Shown here one piece after another: positions 10,539 to 20,816 of a stretch of 64,000 nt of DNA (its first letter is position 1; each line of letters opens with the position of its first letter). The stretch comes from Xanthobacter sp. NM-59. Lineage in GTDB: Bacteria > Pseudomonadota > Alphaproteobacteria > Rhizobiales > Xanthobacteraceae. The stretch lies in assembly GCF_021401125.1 (NCBI RefSeq), contig NZ_JACBFQ010000007.1, positions 186,001 through 250,000 on the forward strand. The letters are read 5' to 3'. The position numbers were made by a program, and so were the translations under genes. A model generated the notes under the pieces. That model did not search any database, was not told the DNA's origin, and saw only the letters and a list, made by a program, of their open reading frames with translations.

Positions 10539-11186
10539 CTAGGGCGCAAAACGCGTCACGATTTGGTCAAGGGCCGGGCGTGGACGATCCGCAACGCGCT
10601 CCGCCGGACGCCCGATGTGGAAGAAGCCGGCCACCTGTTCACCGGCGCCCACGCCCAGCAGCGCGGCGGCATCGGCATCCCGCCCCGGCCACTTCAGCAG
10701 CCACAGCGCCGAGAATCCCAGCGCCTCCGCCGCCAGCATAAGATTCATGCCGGCCGCGCCGACGGACAGCAGCTGGTTGAACACCGGAATTTTCGCCTGC
10801 GGATCAGGCCGGCTCACCAGCACCACCGTCACCGGCGCCCGCAGGAGATAGTCCCGCCACATGTGCCCCTTCTCCGCCGGAAGCTCTCCCATCTGCCGCA
10901 CATAAAGCGCATCCAGCCGATCACCGGCGACGGCCCGCGCCTCGCCCTCGAGCACGATGAACCGCCACGGCACGAGGCGGCCATGGTCCGGCACCCGCGC
11001 AGCAATGGTCAGCATGCGGTCCAGCGTCCCCCCATCGGGCCCCGGCCCCACCAGAGACCGCAACGGTAATGAGCGCCGATGCTCCAGGAGTCCAAGGGCC
11101 TCCGGGAGGGGCTCCGTCGGCAGCGGCGTGCCATCATGGCTGGGCGCCGAACCGTGATGGCCCTTCGGCTGTTGCTGTGTATTCAT
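10539..11186 (-). CDS. Nitroreductase family protein (YdjA-like)
   Basis: 215 residues, the size of minimal nitroreductases. The FMN-binding N-terminal motif appears as EHRRSLPLRSL, followed by ARVPDHGRLVPWRFIV, and the C-terminal half has MNLMLAAEALGFSALWLL and GFFHIGRPAE. Such FMN enzymes use NAD(P)H to reduce nitro-compounds, quinones or similar electrophiles; the YdjA type is the closest by length and by the PDHGRL motif. Start ATG 11186 chosen over an upstream in-frame ATG that gives an Arg-rich extension. Confidence 0.88.
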   Translation of the reverse strand: MNTQQQPKGHHGSAPSHDGTPLPTEPLPEALGLLEHRRSLPLRSLVGPGPDGGTLDRMLTIAARVPDHGRLVPWRFIVLEGEARAVAGDRLDALYVRQMGELPAEKGHMWRDYLLRAPVTVVLVSRPDPQAKIPVFNQLLSVGAAGMNLMLAAEALGFSALWLLKWPGRDADAAALLGVGAGEQVAGFFHIGRPAERVADRPRPALDQIVTRFAP

Positions 11187-11911
11187 AACGATACCTCTCA
11201 AGCGTCCCGCACCCCGGACCGGGCGCCGCCGAGCGGACCGCCCTCCGGCGCGCCTCACCCGTGTTCAACTTTTTGTGATCAGATGAACACGAGTATCTCC
11301 CAGCCTATCCTTCGCTGCGCTGTGGCCCGACATGATTACCGCCAGCAGTCCGGGCTATGCCCCCTGCCCCCGACGCGGACGCCTGCCTTGCCGCAGCGCC
11401 CCCACCACCGCGCCGCCCGCGCGCGAGTGCGACCAGAGCGCGAAACGAAGCGGCCCCGCACCGTATTTTTCTGCCGGATCATCGTCTTGCATGAGCGTGC
11501 CCAGCGTAAAGCCCATCCGGCATGCGGCGAAACGACCGCGCGCGCTCCCGCACTGCGGGGCGTTCGCGCGATATCCTTCGCCGGTGCAGAAATCCTGACG
11601 CGGCAGCGCGCGGCGCGCTGCCCATGGGGCGTGCAAGACTTCAACATTCATGTACCAAATGGAACCAAATGTGTGTTAGTGTCCTTCTTGGCCGGCAAGC
11701 GCGTGCTCCGCAGAATTGTTTGGACGCGATTTTTCGGCCTTGTCCATTAGGCTACGAGGCAAGAAGCGGGTGGCTGGGTTGAACGTCGTGCGAAGGCGGA
11801 GGTCAAATCGCCCGGGACGTGCAAGTTAATCTGCACATGAGACGCGTTTGAATTCAGCAGTGGTGGATGGCCCTAAGCCCAAATTGGCGACTGACCTCAA
11901 CGGAAATACAC
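11187..11911. other. Long gene-free region upstream of the cold-shock gene
   Basis: 725 bases. Overlapping open frames on both strands are Arg/Pro-rich and have no ribosome-binding site, so none is called. The last ~250 bases (from about 11645) are less GC-rich and probably hold the promoter and a long untranslated leader of the cold-shock gene, as is common for csp mRNAs. No terminator-like hairpin was found. Confidence 0.4.
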
Positions 11912-12571
11912 ATGAGCCGTAACCGAGACTTCCGAGAGCCGCGCCGCCGTGGCTTTGACGACGACTTTGCGCCGCCGCGTGATCGCGGCTTCGGAGGGGA
12001 CCGTCCGTTTTCATCGCCGAGCAGCTTCAGCGCCCCCGCTCCCTCCGGCCCGCCCATCGACGCGACCGTGAAGTGGTTCAACCCTGAAAAGGGTTTCGGC
12101 TTCGTGGAGCTGTCCGACGGTTCGGGCGACGTCTTCCTGCACGCCCGCGCCCTTGAGGCCGCCGGCCAGGAGAGCGTGCCTCCCGGCTCCAAGCTCTCCG
12201 TCCGCGTGGGCCAGGGCCAGAAGGGCCGCCAGGTGACCGAGGTGCTCGAAGTCGACACCTCGACCGCTGAGGCCGCTCCCCCGCGTCGCACCAGCTTCGG
12301 CGGCGCTGCCCCGCGCATGGGCGGTGGCGCCGGCGGGCCGCGCGCTGCGTCCGGCCCCACCGAGGAGCGCGTGGGCACCGTGAAGTGGTACAACCCCGAC
12401 AAGGGGTTTGGCTTCATCGCGGTGGAAGGTGGCGGCAAGGACGTGTTCGTGCACGTCACCGTGATCTCCCGCTCGGGCCTCACCGACCTTGCCGAAGGGC
12501 AGCGGGTCGTGGTGCAGGTGGGCCAGGGTCCGAAGGGCCCCGAGGCTCGCGGCATCGAGCTGGCCGACTGA
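11912..12571 (+). CDS. Double cold-shock-domain protein
   Basis: 219 residues: a charged Arg/Asp-rich N-terminal tail (about 1-45), a first cold-shock domain (ATVKWFNPEKGFGFVEL...DVFLHARAL, about 50-115), a Gly/Ala/Pro linker, and a second domain (GTVKWYNPDKGFGFIAV...DVFVHVTVI, about 152-219). Both keep the RNP1-like KGFGF and RNP2-like VFxH aromatic patches that bind single-stranded RNA or DNA. Two-domain CspA-family proteins occur widely in alphaproteobacteria and act as RNA chaperones. Followed by a very strong terminator, so monocistronic. Confidence 0.93.
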   Translation: MSRNRDFREPRRRGFDDDFAPPRDRGFGGDRPFSSPSSFSAPAPSGPPIDATVKWFNPEKGFGFVELSDGSGDVFLHARALEAAGQESVPPGSKLSVRVGQGQKGRQVTEVLEVDTSTAEAAPPRRTSFGGAAPRMGGGAGGPRAASGPTEERVGTVKWYNPDKGFGFIAVEGGGKDVFVHVTVISRSGLTDLAEGQRVVVQVGQGPKGPEARGIELAD

Positions 12572-12979
12572 TCCTGGATCAAGTTTTGCGCGCACCATCG
12601 GAAACGGTGGTGCGCGCAAGCGTTTTAAGGTCTCGTCAGCGCCGGGCGCCACGCGGGTGAAACCCTGCTTCCCCCAAGTGGGCGGCGCCCGTTTGCCCCG
12701 CCATGAGCCCCATCAGATCGGGTTATGCGCCATGCGGCCGATCCAGGTCCTGAACCGAGATCCCCCATGCCAGACTTGGTCGCTCGCGGCGTTTGGCGAG
12801 AGAACCGGCGATTGCTGAGCAGGGTGCGCACGGGCGTTCTCTCCCTGCCCGGCTCGTGTCGCCCATGAGCCAGATTCGCGACGTGGATCGACGCGTTAGA
12901 GTGACAGATTTCCTGGCGACACCGACAGCGGGCGGCTGAAACGGGCGCCTTATTCAGTTCTTTGGAGTACCAGAATAAA
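12572..12979. other. Intergenic gap after the cold-shock gene
   Basis: 408 bases. The first 55 contain the terminator at 12586-12626. The rest is featureless to me: the minus-strand frame covering it has no ribosome-binding site and poor composition. The promoter of the following small gene must lie near its end. Confidence 0.4.
12586..12626 (+). terminator. Strong Rho-independent terminator of the cold-shock gene
   Basis: A 15-bp stem (12586-12600 with 12605-12619, one G-U pair) capped by a GAAA tetraloop, then GCG and TTTT. It starts 15 bp after the stop codon. Confidence 0.92.
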
Positions 12980-13171
12980 ATGACGCAAACGGTAGAGGCC
13001 GACCTCTCGAGCCTCCTCGAACGTCTCAAAACGGCCCAGCGTGACCTCCTGCTGACCGCCGCCAAGGGCACGACCCTTCCGTCGGATGGAATGCTGCGCA
13101 AGATCTCGGAGCTGGAAGGCGCCATCGCCGCCACCGAAGCGCTCATTCAAGAGGAGCGCGACGGGCACTGA
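12980..13171 (+). CDS. Small helical protein of unknown function
   Basis: 63 residues, no Cys or Trp, with heptad-like spacing of Leu, Ile and Ala consistent with a two-helix coiled coil (DLSSLLERLKTAQRDLLL and ISELEGAIAATEALIQE). GGAG lies 12 bp before the ATG. A TTG six codons earlier would remove that spacing and is less likely. Single gene with no obvious partner, family not recognised. Confidence 0.6.
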   Translation: MTQTVEADLSSLLERLKTAQRDLLLTAAKGTTLPSDGMLRKISELEGAIAATEALIQEERDGH

Positions 13172-13485
13172 GCCGGGAGACGGCTGGGCATGCGGCAGTA
13201 TGATCCGCAATCCCAGCCTTCCCGATTAGAAGTCCGCAGCCGACGTGCTCGCCCGTTCCGATTTCTGCAGGCTGCCCAGTTTCACTCGACAGCGCTCGCG
13301 CCATGGCCGCGATGCCGGGCGACACCCATTCCCCGGAACCGAAGCGCACCCGGCCTCATCTGACAGCGACACCGTCACGCGCCCTCCGGGGAGTGGATGC
13401 GGGCTCAAAGGCCCGCCCCCTTGCGAGGCTGCGCTGCGCTCGGCTTAGGCCTGCGCAGAACCGGTTGAGTCTTCGCCCCAGCGCC
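13172..13485. other. Intergenic gap between convergent genes
   Basis: 314 bases between the small helical protein and engB. Frames on both strands are short, Arg/Pro-rich and without ribosome-binding sites. I see no clear terminator, repeat or RNA. Confidence 0.4.
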
Positions 13486-14145
13486 TCAGCTGCGTTCAGC
13501 CACAAGCCTCGCAATTGCGGCGCGGAGCTCGGCGAAGCCCTCACCCGTATTGCTGGACGTGGGAAAAACCTCCGGATACGCCGCCGGCCGCTTGCGGATC
13601 TGCTCCTGAACCGCTGCGATCACATGGGGACGCGCGGTGGGCTTCACCTGGTCAATCTTGGTGAGCACCAGGGCGTAGGACACCGCGGCCTTGTCCAGCA
13701 GGTCCAGAATCTCCTCGTCCACCGGCTTGATACCGTGGCGCGAGTCGATGAGCACGAACACACGGCCGAGATTGACCCGCCCCCGCAGATACGCACGGAT
13801 GGTGCGCGTCCAGGCATCCACCTTGTCCTTCGGCGCCTTGGCGAAACCATAGCCGGGCATGTCCACCAGCGTCAGCTCGGGCTCCGCGCGAAAGAAGATG
13901 AGCTCCTGCGTGCGGCCTGGGGTGACCGAGGTGCGCGCCAAGGCCTTGCGCCCGGTCAAGGCATTCACCAGAGAGGATTTGCCGACATTGGAGCGCCCCG
14001 CCAGCGCCACCTCCACCCCCAGCATGGGCGGCAGAACCTCGATGGTGGGCGCGGCGGCAATGAACTGCCAGTCGGCGGCGAACATGAGTCGCCCCGTTTC
14101 CAGGAAGGGGTCGGCTGCGGGCGTATTGGAAGCGCGTTCGGTCAT
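13486..14145 (-). CDS. engB: Ribosome biogenesis GTPase EngB (YsxC/YihA)
   Basis: 219 residues, usual family length. GTPase motifs in order: G1 [11 protein letters not shown]2 region SVTPGRTQ, G3 DMPGYGFA, G4 TKID, and a G5-like TSSNTGEG. EngB acts late in 50S subunit assembly and is usually essential. In many relatives it follows yidC; here it stands alone beside the chemoreceptor gene. The start ATG at 14145 gives the standard N-terminal extension with [11 protein letters not shown]. Confidence 0.95.
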   Translation of the reverse strand: MTERASNTPAADPFLETGRLMFAADWQFIAAAPTIEVLPPMLGVEVALAGRSNVGKSSLVNALTGRKALARTSVTPGRTQELIFFRAEPELTLVDMPGYGFAKAPKDKVDAWTRTIRAYLRGRVNLGRVFVLIDSRHGIKPVDEEILDLLDKAAVSYALVLTKIDQVKPTARPHVIAAVQEQIRKRPAAYPEVFPTSSNTGEGFAELRAAIARLVAERS

Positions 14146-14280
14146 GCAGCCTTATCTCCAAGGCGGCCCTTCGGCGCAAGCGCTCGCCGACAGACGGAGC
14201 AAAACGTCCCGCTCTTCGCGTCTGAGCGCGGCGGTCTGAACCCAAACCGCCGCAGCTCCGTGACAGGGTGAGCGCTCCGC

Positions 14281-15567
14281 TCAGGCCACCTTCAGATCGG
14301 CGATGAAGCGGCGCACCTTGTCCTGCAGGGTGGCCGATTCAGAGCCGATGGTGGTGGAAGACGTCAGCAGGCTGCGCGCCACGCTCTCCGTTTCGCCGGC
14401 AGCCTGGGACACATTCGAGATGTTCTCGGTCACCACATGGGTGCCATCGGACACCTGGCTGATGGAGCGCACGATCTCGCGGGTCGCGGTGCCCTGCTCT
14501 TCCACCGCCGAGGCGATGGAGGTGATGGCGTCGTTGACCTGTCCGATGGTCTTCAGAATCCCCTCGATGGCGGCGGCTGCGCGGGTGGTGGAATTCTGGA
14601 TGGCCGTGACCTTGGTGGAAATCTCGGAGGTGGCCGAGGCCGTCTGGGAGGCGAGCTGCTTCACCTCGCTCGCCACCACGGCGAAGCCCTTGCCGCTTTC
14701 CCCCGCCCGGGCCGCCTCAATGGTGGCGTTAAGAGCGAGGAGGTTGGTCTGCCCGGCAAGGCCGGAGATCAGCTCGACCACGTTGCCGATGCCGGCGGCA
14801 ACGGTGCTCAGCTCAGCCATGATGCTGGCGGTGGCCTTCGCCTCCGTCACCGATCCCTTGGACAGTTCCGCGGAAAGCTCTACCTGGCGGCCGATCTCGT
14901 CCACCGAGGCGCCCAGCTCCTCGGACGACGAGGCGACGGCGGAGATGTTGGCCGCCGACTCCTCCACGGTGGACACCACGACCACCGATTCGTCGGACGT
15001 CTTCTTGGCCGCGCCGGCGAGCTGCTTGGCGGCGGCCTGCAGATCCTGCGAGGTGGTCTGGAAGGTGTTGATGAGCGAGAAAACCTCAGTCTCGAAGCGG
15101 GCGGTGAGCTGCTCGATCATCTGCACGCGCTTGGTGGCCGCCTGCTCGGCTAGAACGCTCTCATGGATATCCACCAGCGAGCCGCAGGCGCGCACGGCCT
15201 TGCCGCTCGCATCATGCACCACGCCGCCGGTGGCGCGGAACCAGCGATAGGCGCCGTCCTTCATCTTGAGGCGGTAGGTGATGTTGTAGGCGGAGCCCTT
15301 GCCCGACTTCTTCAGCGCGGCGCCAAAGGCGGCAAAGGTCGGTCCGGCATCCTCGGGGTGCAGCTTGTCGGCCCAGGAACCGACCACGTTTGGAAAGTCG
15401 TATTCCCCGTTGTAGCCCAGGAGACGACGAAACTCGTTGGTCCAGGTCCACTTGCTCTGCGGGTTCATGGCGTCCTCATTGACGAGGACGGCATCCCACA
15501 GGCCAACACCGCAGTGATTGCCCAGGACCGAAATCAGTTCATCGCTCTTCGTCTTCTGCCCGAACAT
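14281..15567 (-). CDS. Soluble methyl-accepting chemotaxis protein with N-terminal PAS domain
   Basis: 428 residues and no transmembrane helix. A PAS/PAC sensor (about 20-135; [36 protein letters not shown]) is followed by a coiled region and an MCP signalling domain with the conserved hairpin tip [26 protein letters not shown] in its usual form (here beginning [16 protein letters not shown]). This would signal to CheA/CheW from the cytoplasm; a PAS sensor suggests redox, oxygen or small-ligand sensing, but the cofactor is unknown. No che genes are nearby. Confidence 0.93.
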   Translation of the reverse strand: MFGQKTKSDELISVLGNHCGVGLWDAVLVNEDAMNPQSKWTWTNEFRRLLGYNGEYDFPNVVGSWADKLHPEDAGPTFAAFGAALKKSGKGSAYNITYRLKMKDGAYRWFRATGGVVHDASGKAVRACGSLVDIHESVLAEQAATKRVQMIEQLTARFETEVFSLINTFQTTSQDLQAAAKQLAGAAKKTSDESVVVVSTVEESAANISAVASSSEELGASVDEIGRQVELSAELSKGSVTEAKATASIMAELSTVAAGIGNVVELISGLAGQTNLLALNATIEAARAGESGKGFAVVASEVKQLASQTASATSEISTKVTAIQNSTTRAAAAIEGILKTIGQVNDAITSIASAVEEQGTATREIVRSISQVSDGTHVVTENISNVSQAAGETESVARSLLTSSTTIGSESATLQDKVRRFIADLKVA

Positions 15568-15862
15568 GGTGTGTTTCCCAGATATGGAAAGCTACGCGAC
15601 AGGGGGAGTTGTCTGGAAAAGGCCGAATGCCGGGTCTCATGCGGGCTCATCGGATGCGCCGCCTCATCCCTGGAAATCACCGCTTCAATCCCGCCACCGG
15701 CGGGTAGCATATTCATGGGGCATTTGAACGCGAAGCGAATTTTCGGCGACAGAACCGGCGCGGAGGGGCTGTATCCACAGCTGTCCACAGGGCCGGCGCC
15801 GCTGCGAAATCTGACGGAGCGTCACCGACAGCCCCCATGCCCGCAGCCCTCCCGCCGCCGTT

Positions 15863-16777
15863 CTATGCGGCCAGGAACATCGCACGCGCCTTGTGCACCT
15901 CGGCGGCGATGAAGTCCGCCGCAACGCGGATGCGCGCAAGGTCGCGCATGTCAGTGTGGCTGATGAGCCAAAAGGTGCGGGTGATGCTCACCTCGTGTTG
16001 CAGCACCGGCATCAGTGCATCCGCGCCCTCCCCCGCGAAAAGGTCACCCATGAAGCACGGCAGCACGCACACGCCCGCCCCGCCCCGGGTGGCCGTGAGC
16101 TGGGCCACCAGGCTGGAACTTTTCACCTTCACGCGTAGGTCCTTCCCCACCAGGGGCGCATAGTCCAGCTCCGGCGTGTAGATCAGATCGTCGACATAGC
16201 CCACGAAAGCGTGCCGGGAGAGGGCCGAGCGGCTCTCGATGGGCCCGTGCCGATCGAGATAGGCGCGCGCGGCGTAAAGGCGAAGGCGGTAGTCCGTGAG
16301 CTTGCGGGCCGCCAGCCGCCCCTCCTTCGGCCGGCTGAGGGAGATGGCAATATCCGCCTCCCGCTTTGAGAGCGAGAACACACGCGGCATGGCCAGAAGC
16401 TGAATGTCGAGATCCGGGTGCATCTGCGCCAGCGCGGCGATGCGCGGGGCGAGGAAAAAGGTGCCGAACCCGTCGGGCGCGCCGATGCGCACCGTGCCGG
16501 CCACGCCCAGGTCCGCCCCCGCAATGGTGCCCTGGGCCGAGAGGGCGAGGCTCTCCATGCCCTCCGCCGCCACCATCAGCCGCTCGCCGGCGGCCGTGAG
16601 CGCATAGCCCTGGGGCTGCCGATCGAACAGCTTGGCCCCGAGCGTCGCCTCCAGCGCGCCGAGCCGGCGACTGACCGTGGAATGCTCCACCCCCAGCCGC
16701 GCCGCCGCCGCCGTGAGCCGGCCCGCCCGGGCCACGGCCAGGAAAAAGCGTAGGTCCGACCACTCGAAATCCGCCAT
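15863..16777 (-). CDS. LysR-family transcriptional regulator, probably of the valine-degradation operon
   Basis: 304 residues. The N-terminal winged helix-turn-helix (WSDLRFFLAVARAGRLTAAA, then STVSRRLGALEATLG) is followed by a periplasmic-binding-protein-like effector domain starting at VRIGAPDGFGTFF. It is divergent from mmsA with 157 bp between starts and a good dyad between them, the usual arrangement for a LysR regulator and its target. That it responds to a valine or branched-chain intermediate is inference. The open frame extends to 17116 into mmsA, but conserved sequence begins at the ATG at 16777. Confidence 0.9.
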   Translation of the reverse strand: MADFEWSDLRFFLAVARAGRLTAAAARLGVEHSTVSRRLGALEATLGAKLFDRQPQGYALTAAGERLMVAAEGMESLALSAQGTIAGADLGVAGTVRIGAPDGFGTFFLAPRIAALAQMHPDLDIQLLAMPRVFSLSKREADIAISLSRPKEGRLAARKLTDYRLRLYAARAYLDRHGPIESRSALSRHAFVGYVDDLIYTPELDYAPLVGKDLRVKVKSSSLVAQLTATRGGAGVCVLPCFMGDLFAGEGADALMPVLQHEVSITRTFWLISHTDMRDLARIRVAADFIAAEVHKARAMFLAA

Positions 16778-16802
16778 CGGCCGCTTTGCTTTCTTATCGA
16801 TT

Positions 16803-16823
16803 TTCGCACATTGAGCGTGCGAA
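16803..16823. promoter_or_regulatory. Candidate LysR operator between the regulator and mmsA
   Basis: Perfect dyad TTCGCAC-N7-GTGCGAA located 25 bp upstream of the lysR start and 110 bp upstream of mmsA. Length and T-N11-A character fit LysR-type recognition sites. Confidence 0.6.
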
Positions 16824-16934
16824 GATTGCCCTTTATGTGCACAAAAGGATAGGGCATTGTGCCGGCCAACAAAGGCTGGACACGCCGGCCGCAAGATTTT
16901 TTGGAAACGCATCCACCCGGGAAGGACACGCACC

Positions 16935-18431
16935 ATGCGCGATATTGGCCATTTCATCGGCGGCAAGCACGTGCCGGGCACTTCGGGCCGCAAGGCTGAC
17001 GTGTTCCAGCCCATGACCGGCGAGGTCATCGCCTCCGTCGCCCTCGCCAGCAAGGCCGAGATGCGCGCGGCGGTGGAGAATGCCAAGGCGGCGCAGCCGG
17101 CCTGGGCCGCCACCAATCCGCAGCGCCGCGCCCGCGTGATGATGAAGTTCCTGGAACTGGTGCAGCGCGATTACGATTCCCTGGCCGAGCTGCTCGCCCG
17201 CGAGCATGGCAAGACCATTCCCGACGCCCGCGGCGACATCCAGCGCGGCCTTGAGGTGATCGAGTTTTCCTGCGGCGTCCCGCACCTCATGAAGGGCGAG
17301 TATACGGACGGCGCCGGCCCGGGCATCGACCTTTATTCCATGCGCCAGCCTTTGGGCGTGGTGGCGGGCATCACCCCGTTCAACTTCCCCGCCATGATCC
17401 CCATGTGGAAGTTCGGCCCCGCCATCGCCTGCGGCAACGCCTTCATCCTGAAGCCGTCCGAGCGCGACCCCGGCGTGCCCATGCACCTGGCCGAGCTGAT
17501 GCTGGAAGCGGGCCTGCCGGCCGGCATCCTCAATGTGGTGAACGGCGACAAGGAAGCCGTGGACGCCATTCTGGATGATCCGGACATCCACGCCATCGGC
17601 TTCGTGGGCTCATCCTCCATCGCCCAGTACATCTATTCGCGCGGTGCGGCCAACGGGAAGCGCGTGCAGGGCTTCGGCGGCGCCAAGAACCACATGATCA
17701 TCATGCCGGATGCCGATCTCGACCAGGCGGTCGACGCGCTGATCGGCGCCGGCTACGGCTCGGCCGGCGAGCGCTGCATGGCGATTTCCGTGGCGGTGCC
17801 GGTGGGCGAAGCCACCGCTGACCGGCTCATCGAGAAGCTGGTGCCGCGCGTGGAGAGCCTGAAGATCGGCCCCTCCACCGACCCCACCGCCGATTTCGGC
17901 CCCCTCGTCACGCGCGAGGCCGTGGAGCGGGTGAAGGGCTATGTGGACATCGGCGTGCAGGAAGGCGCCAAGCTGCTGGTGGACGGGCGCGACTTTTCCC
18001 TCCAGGGCTATGAGAACGGCTTCTATATGGGCGGCTGCCTGTTCGACAATGTGACGCCCGACATGCGCATCTATAAGGAAGAGATCTTCGGGCCCGTCCT
18101 CTGTGTGGTGCGCGCGCCGGATTATCACGAGGCCCTGCGCCTGCCGACCGAGCACGAATATGGCAATGGCGTCGCCATCTATACCCGCGACGGCGACGCG
18201 GCCCGCGACTTCGCCTCCAAGGTGAATGTGGGCATGGTGGGCATCAACGTGCCGATCCCGGTGCCGCTCGCCTACCACACCTTCGGCGGCTGGAAGCGTT
18301 CGGGCTTCGGCGATCTCAACCAGCACGGGCCGGATTCCATCCGCTTCTACACCAAGACCAAGACGGTCACCTCCCGCTGGCCCTCGGGCATCAAGGACGG
18401 CGCCGACTTCGTCATCCCCACCATGGGCTGA
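16935..18431 (+). CDS. mmsA: CoA-acylating methylmalonate-semialdehyde dehydrogenase
   Basis: 498 residues. Aldehyde dehydrogenase fold with the MmsA-specific [46 protein letters not shown] and [15 protein letters not shown] segments, the catalytic cysteine being residue 281. The enzyme oxidises methylmalonate semialdehyde or malonate semialdehyde with NAD and CoA to propionyl-CoA or acetyl-CoA, the last step of valine degradation. First gene of a three-gene run with an acyl-CoA dehydrogenase and mmsB, all in the same pathway. ATG at 16935 follows GGAAGGACACG. Confidence 0.96.
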   Translation: MRDIGHFIGGKHVPGTSGRKADVFQPMTGEVIASVALASKAEMRAAVENAKAAQPAWAATNPQRRARVMMKFLELVQRDYDSLAELLAREHGKTIPDARGDIQRGLEVIEFSCGVPHLMKGEYTDGAGPGIDLYSMRQPLGVVAGITPFNFPAMIPMWKFGPAIACGNAFILKPSERDPGVPMHLAELMLEAGLPAGILNVVNGDKEAVDAILDDPDIHAIGFVGSSSIAQYIYSRGAANGKRVQGFGGAKNHMIIMPDADLDQAVDALIGAGYGSAGERCMAISVAVPVGEATADRLIEKLVPRVESLKIGPSTDPTADFGPLVTREAVERVKGYVDIGVQEGAKLLVDGRDFSLQGYENGFYMGGCLFDNVTPDMRIYKEEIFGPVLCVVRAPDYHEALRLPTEHEYGNGVAIYTRDGDAARDFASKVNVGMVGINVPIPVPLAYHTFGGWKRSGFGDLNQHGPDSIRFYTKTKTVTSRWPSGIKDGADFVIPTMG

Positions 18432-18546
18432 GGCGGTCACCCGCCCATCGAGCCGGCCGCCGCGCGCGGCCGGCATCGCCGGCTCTTCCGCCAACGCGAC
18501 GGGGGCGGCCGCCCCCGCTTACCCCACGACCCCGGGCGCGAGCGAC

Positions 18547-19680
18547 ATGTTCACCCTTTCCGACGACCAGATCGCCATTCGCGACATGGCCCGCGACTTC
18601 GCGGAAGCCGAGATCGCCCCCCATGCGGTGGAGTGGGACGAGAAGAAGTTCTTCCCCATGGAGACCCTGCGGGCCGCCGCGGCGCTGGGCATGGGCGGCA
18701 TCTACGTGCGGGAGGATGTGGGCGGCTCCGGCCTCTCGCGGCTCGACGCCGCGCTCATCTTCGAGGCGCTGGCCACGGGTTGCCCCGGCACCGCCGCCTA
18801 TCTCTCCATTCACAACATGGCCACCTGGATGATCGACCGCTTCGGCGATGACGATCAGCGCGCCAAATGGGTGCCCAGGCTCGCCAGCATGGAGCATTTC
18901 GCCTCCTACTGCCTCACCGAGCCCGGTGCCGGCTCCGACGCCGCGGCGCTGAAGACGCGCGCGGTGCGCGACGGCGATTATTATGTGCTCGACGGGCAGA
19001 AGCAGTTCATCTCCGGCGCCGGCGCCTCCGACATCTATGTGGTGATGGTGCGCACCGGCGGCGATGGGCCCAAGGGCATCTCGACCCTGGTGGTGCCCGC
19101 CGACACCGCCGGCCTCTCCTTCGGCGCCAATGAGAAGAAGATGGGCTGGAACGTGCAGCCCACCCGCGCCGTCATCTTCGAGGGCGCGCGCGTGCCCGTG
19201 GCCAATCGCCTGGGAGCGGAGGGCGAGGGCTTCAAGATCGCCATGGCCGGGCTCGATGGCGGGCGGCTGAATATCGGCGCGTGCTCCCTGGGCGGCGCCC
19301 AGGCGGCGCTCGACAAAACCCTGGCCTACATGCGAGAGCGCAAGGCCTTCGGCAAACGGCTGGACGAATTCCAGGCGCTGCAATTCCGCCTCGCCGACAT
19401 GGCTACCGAGCTGGAGGTGGCGCGCACCTTCCTGTGGCGCGCGGCGGCGGCGCTCGACGCCAAGACGCCGGACGCTACCAAGCTGTGCGCCATGGCCAAG
19501 CGCTTTGCCACCGATGGCGGCTTCAACGTGGCCAATGAAGCCCTGCAGCTCCATGGCGGCTACGGCTATCTGGCTGATTACGGCATCGAGAAGATCGTGC
19601 GCGACCTGCGGGTGCACCAGATCCTGGAAGGCACCAACGAGATCATGCGGCTCATCGTGGCCCGCACGCTGATGGGCTGA
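18547..19680 (+). CDS. Acyl-CoA dehydrogenase, probably isobutyryl-CoA dehydrogenase
   Basis: 377 residues. Acyl-CoA dehydrogenase motifs: [27 protein letters not shown], the C-terminal [14 protein letters not shown] and [10 protein letters not shown]. This FAD enzyme makes an alpha,beta-unsaturated acyl-CoA and passes electrons to ETF. Its place between mmsA and mmsB points to isobutyryl-CoA as substrate (valine pathway); a 2-methylbutyryl-CoA role is possible. The enoyl-CoA hydratase and 3-hydroxyisobutyryl-CoA hydrolase of the pathway are not in this run. Start ATG 18547, 115 bp after mmsA. Confidence 0.93.
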   Translation: MFTLSDDQIAIRDMARDFAEAEIAPHAVEWDEKKFFPMETLRAAAALGMGGIYVREDVGGSGLSRLDAALIFEALATGCPGTAAYLSIHNMATWMIDRFGDDDQRAKWVPRLASMEHFASYCLTEPGAGSDAAALKTRAVRDGDYYVLDGQKQFISGAGASDIYVVMVRTGGDGPKGISTLVVPADTAGLSFGANEKKMGWNVQPTRAVIFEGARVPVANRLGAEGEGFKIAMAGLDGGRLNIGACSLGGAQAALDKTLAYMRERKAFGKRLDEFQALQFRLADMATELEVARTFLWRAAAALDAKTPDATKLCAMAKRFATDGGFNVANEALQLHGGYGYLADYGIEKIVRDLRVHQILEGTNEIMRLIVARTLMG

Positions 19681-19835
19681 GGCCGGAGCGCGGAGTGCGA
19701 CCGCCCCCCGCCTCGAAACGCTCCGCAGCGGCGCAGGCGTGCGACCGCTGGCGCATGAACGCGCTCCGATCAACAGGACGCGCGCACCACCGAAATCGGG
19801 AACGCCGCAACGAGCGTTCAGCAGGGAGGAACCAC

Positions 19836-20732
19836 ATGGCCAGCATTGCATTCATCGGCCTCGGCAATATGGGCGTGCCCATGGCCGCCAATCTCGTCAA
19901 GGCGGGCCACACCGTCACCGGCTTCGACCTGGTGCCGGCCGCGCTCGAAGCCGCCAAGGCGCGAGGCATCGCCGTGGCCGACAGCGCCAAGGCCGCCGTG
20001 GCCGGGGCCGAGGTGGTGGTGACCATGCTGCCGTCCGGCAAGCATGTGGTGGGTGCCACCACCGGTGCCGACGGGCTGTTCGCGGCGGCCAAGCCCGGCA
20101 CGCTCTTCATCGATTCGTCCACCATCGACGTCGCCTCCGCCCGCGCCTTCCATGAGGCAGCCAAGGCGGCGGGCCACGAGAGCGTGGATGCGCCCGTCTC
20201 CGGCGGCGTGGGTGGCGCGGAAGGCGCGACCCTCACCTTCATGGTGGGCGGCACCGACGGCGCCTTCGCCCATGCCCGGCCCTATCTGGAGGCCATGGGC
20301 AAGAAGATCGTCCATTGCGGTGGCGCCGGCGCGGGACAGGCGGCGAAGATCTGCAACAACATGATCCTCGGCATCTCCATGATCGCCGTTTCGGAAGCCT
20401 TCGTGCTGGGCGAGAAGCTTGGCCTCTCCCATGAAGCGCTCTACGAGGTGGCCTCCACCTCCTCCGGCCAGTGCTGGTCACTCAACACTTATTGCCCGGT
20501 GCCGGGCCCGGTGCCCACCAGCCCCGCCAATCGCGGCTACCAGCCGGGCTTCGCCGCCGCTCTGATGCTGAAGGATCTGCGCCTGTCGCAGGAAGCCGCC
20601 GGCACGGCCGGCGCGGCCACCGCCCTGGGCGCCGCCGCCACCGCCCTCTATACGGCGTTCGCGGAAGCCGGGAACGAAGGCAAGGACTTCTCCGGCATCG
20701 TGGAATGGATCCGCGAGCGCGACGACACCTGA
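19836..20732 (+). CDS. mmsB: 3-hydroxyisobutyrate dehydrogenase
   Basis: 298 residues. N-terminal Rossmann motif FIGLGNMGVPMAANL, the substrate motif DAPVSGGVGGAEGATLTFMV, and the catalytic lysine in GAGQAAKICNNM, all typical of the beta-hydroxyacid dehydrogenase family. It oxidises 3-hydroxyisobutyrate to methylmalonate semialdehyde, the substrate of MmsA two genes upstream. A strong ribosome-binding site (AGGGAGGA) precedes the ATG. The operon ends here at a bidirectional terminator. Confidence 0.95.
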   Translation: MASIAFIGLGNMGVPMAANLVKAGHTVTGFDLVPAALEAAKARGIAVADSAKAAVAGAEVVVTMLPSGKHVVGATTGADGLFAAAKPGTLFIDSSTIDVASARAFHEAAKAAGHESVDAPVSGGVGGAEGATLTFMVGGTDGAFAHARPYLEAMGKKIVHCGGAGAGQAAKICNNMILGISMIAVSEAFVLGEKLGLSHEALYEVASTSSGQCWSLNTYCPVPGPVPTSPANRGYQPGFAAALMLKDLRLSQEAAGTAGAATALGAAATALYTAFAEAGNEGKDFSGIVEWIRERDDT

Positions 20733-20758
20733 GGGCGCGGACCTTCGCTGACCCATAA

Positions 20759-20794
20759 AAAAGGGGCGGACGACCACGGTCGTCCGCCCCTTTT
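20759..20794. terminator. Bidirectional Rho-independent terminator
   Basis: A perfect 16-bp stem (20759-20774 with 20779-20794) with a CACG loop. It is A-rich at the left foot and T-rich at the right, so it serves both mmsB and the convergent DUF805 gene. Confidence 0.93.
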
Positions 20795-20816
20795 CTATTC
20801 CCTCGGCCTGCCGATC

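Noticed and set aside
13303-14271. Plus-strand frame of 322 codons over engB
   Set aside because: Antisense to a clear EngB GTPase and without any recognisable domain.
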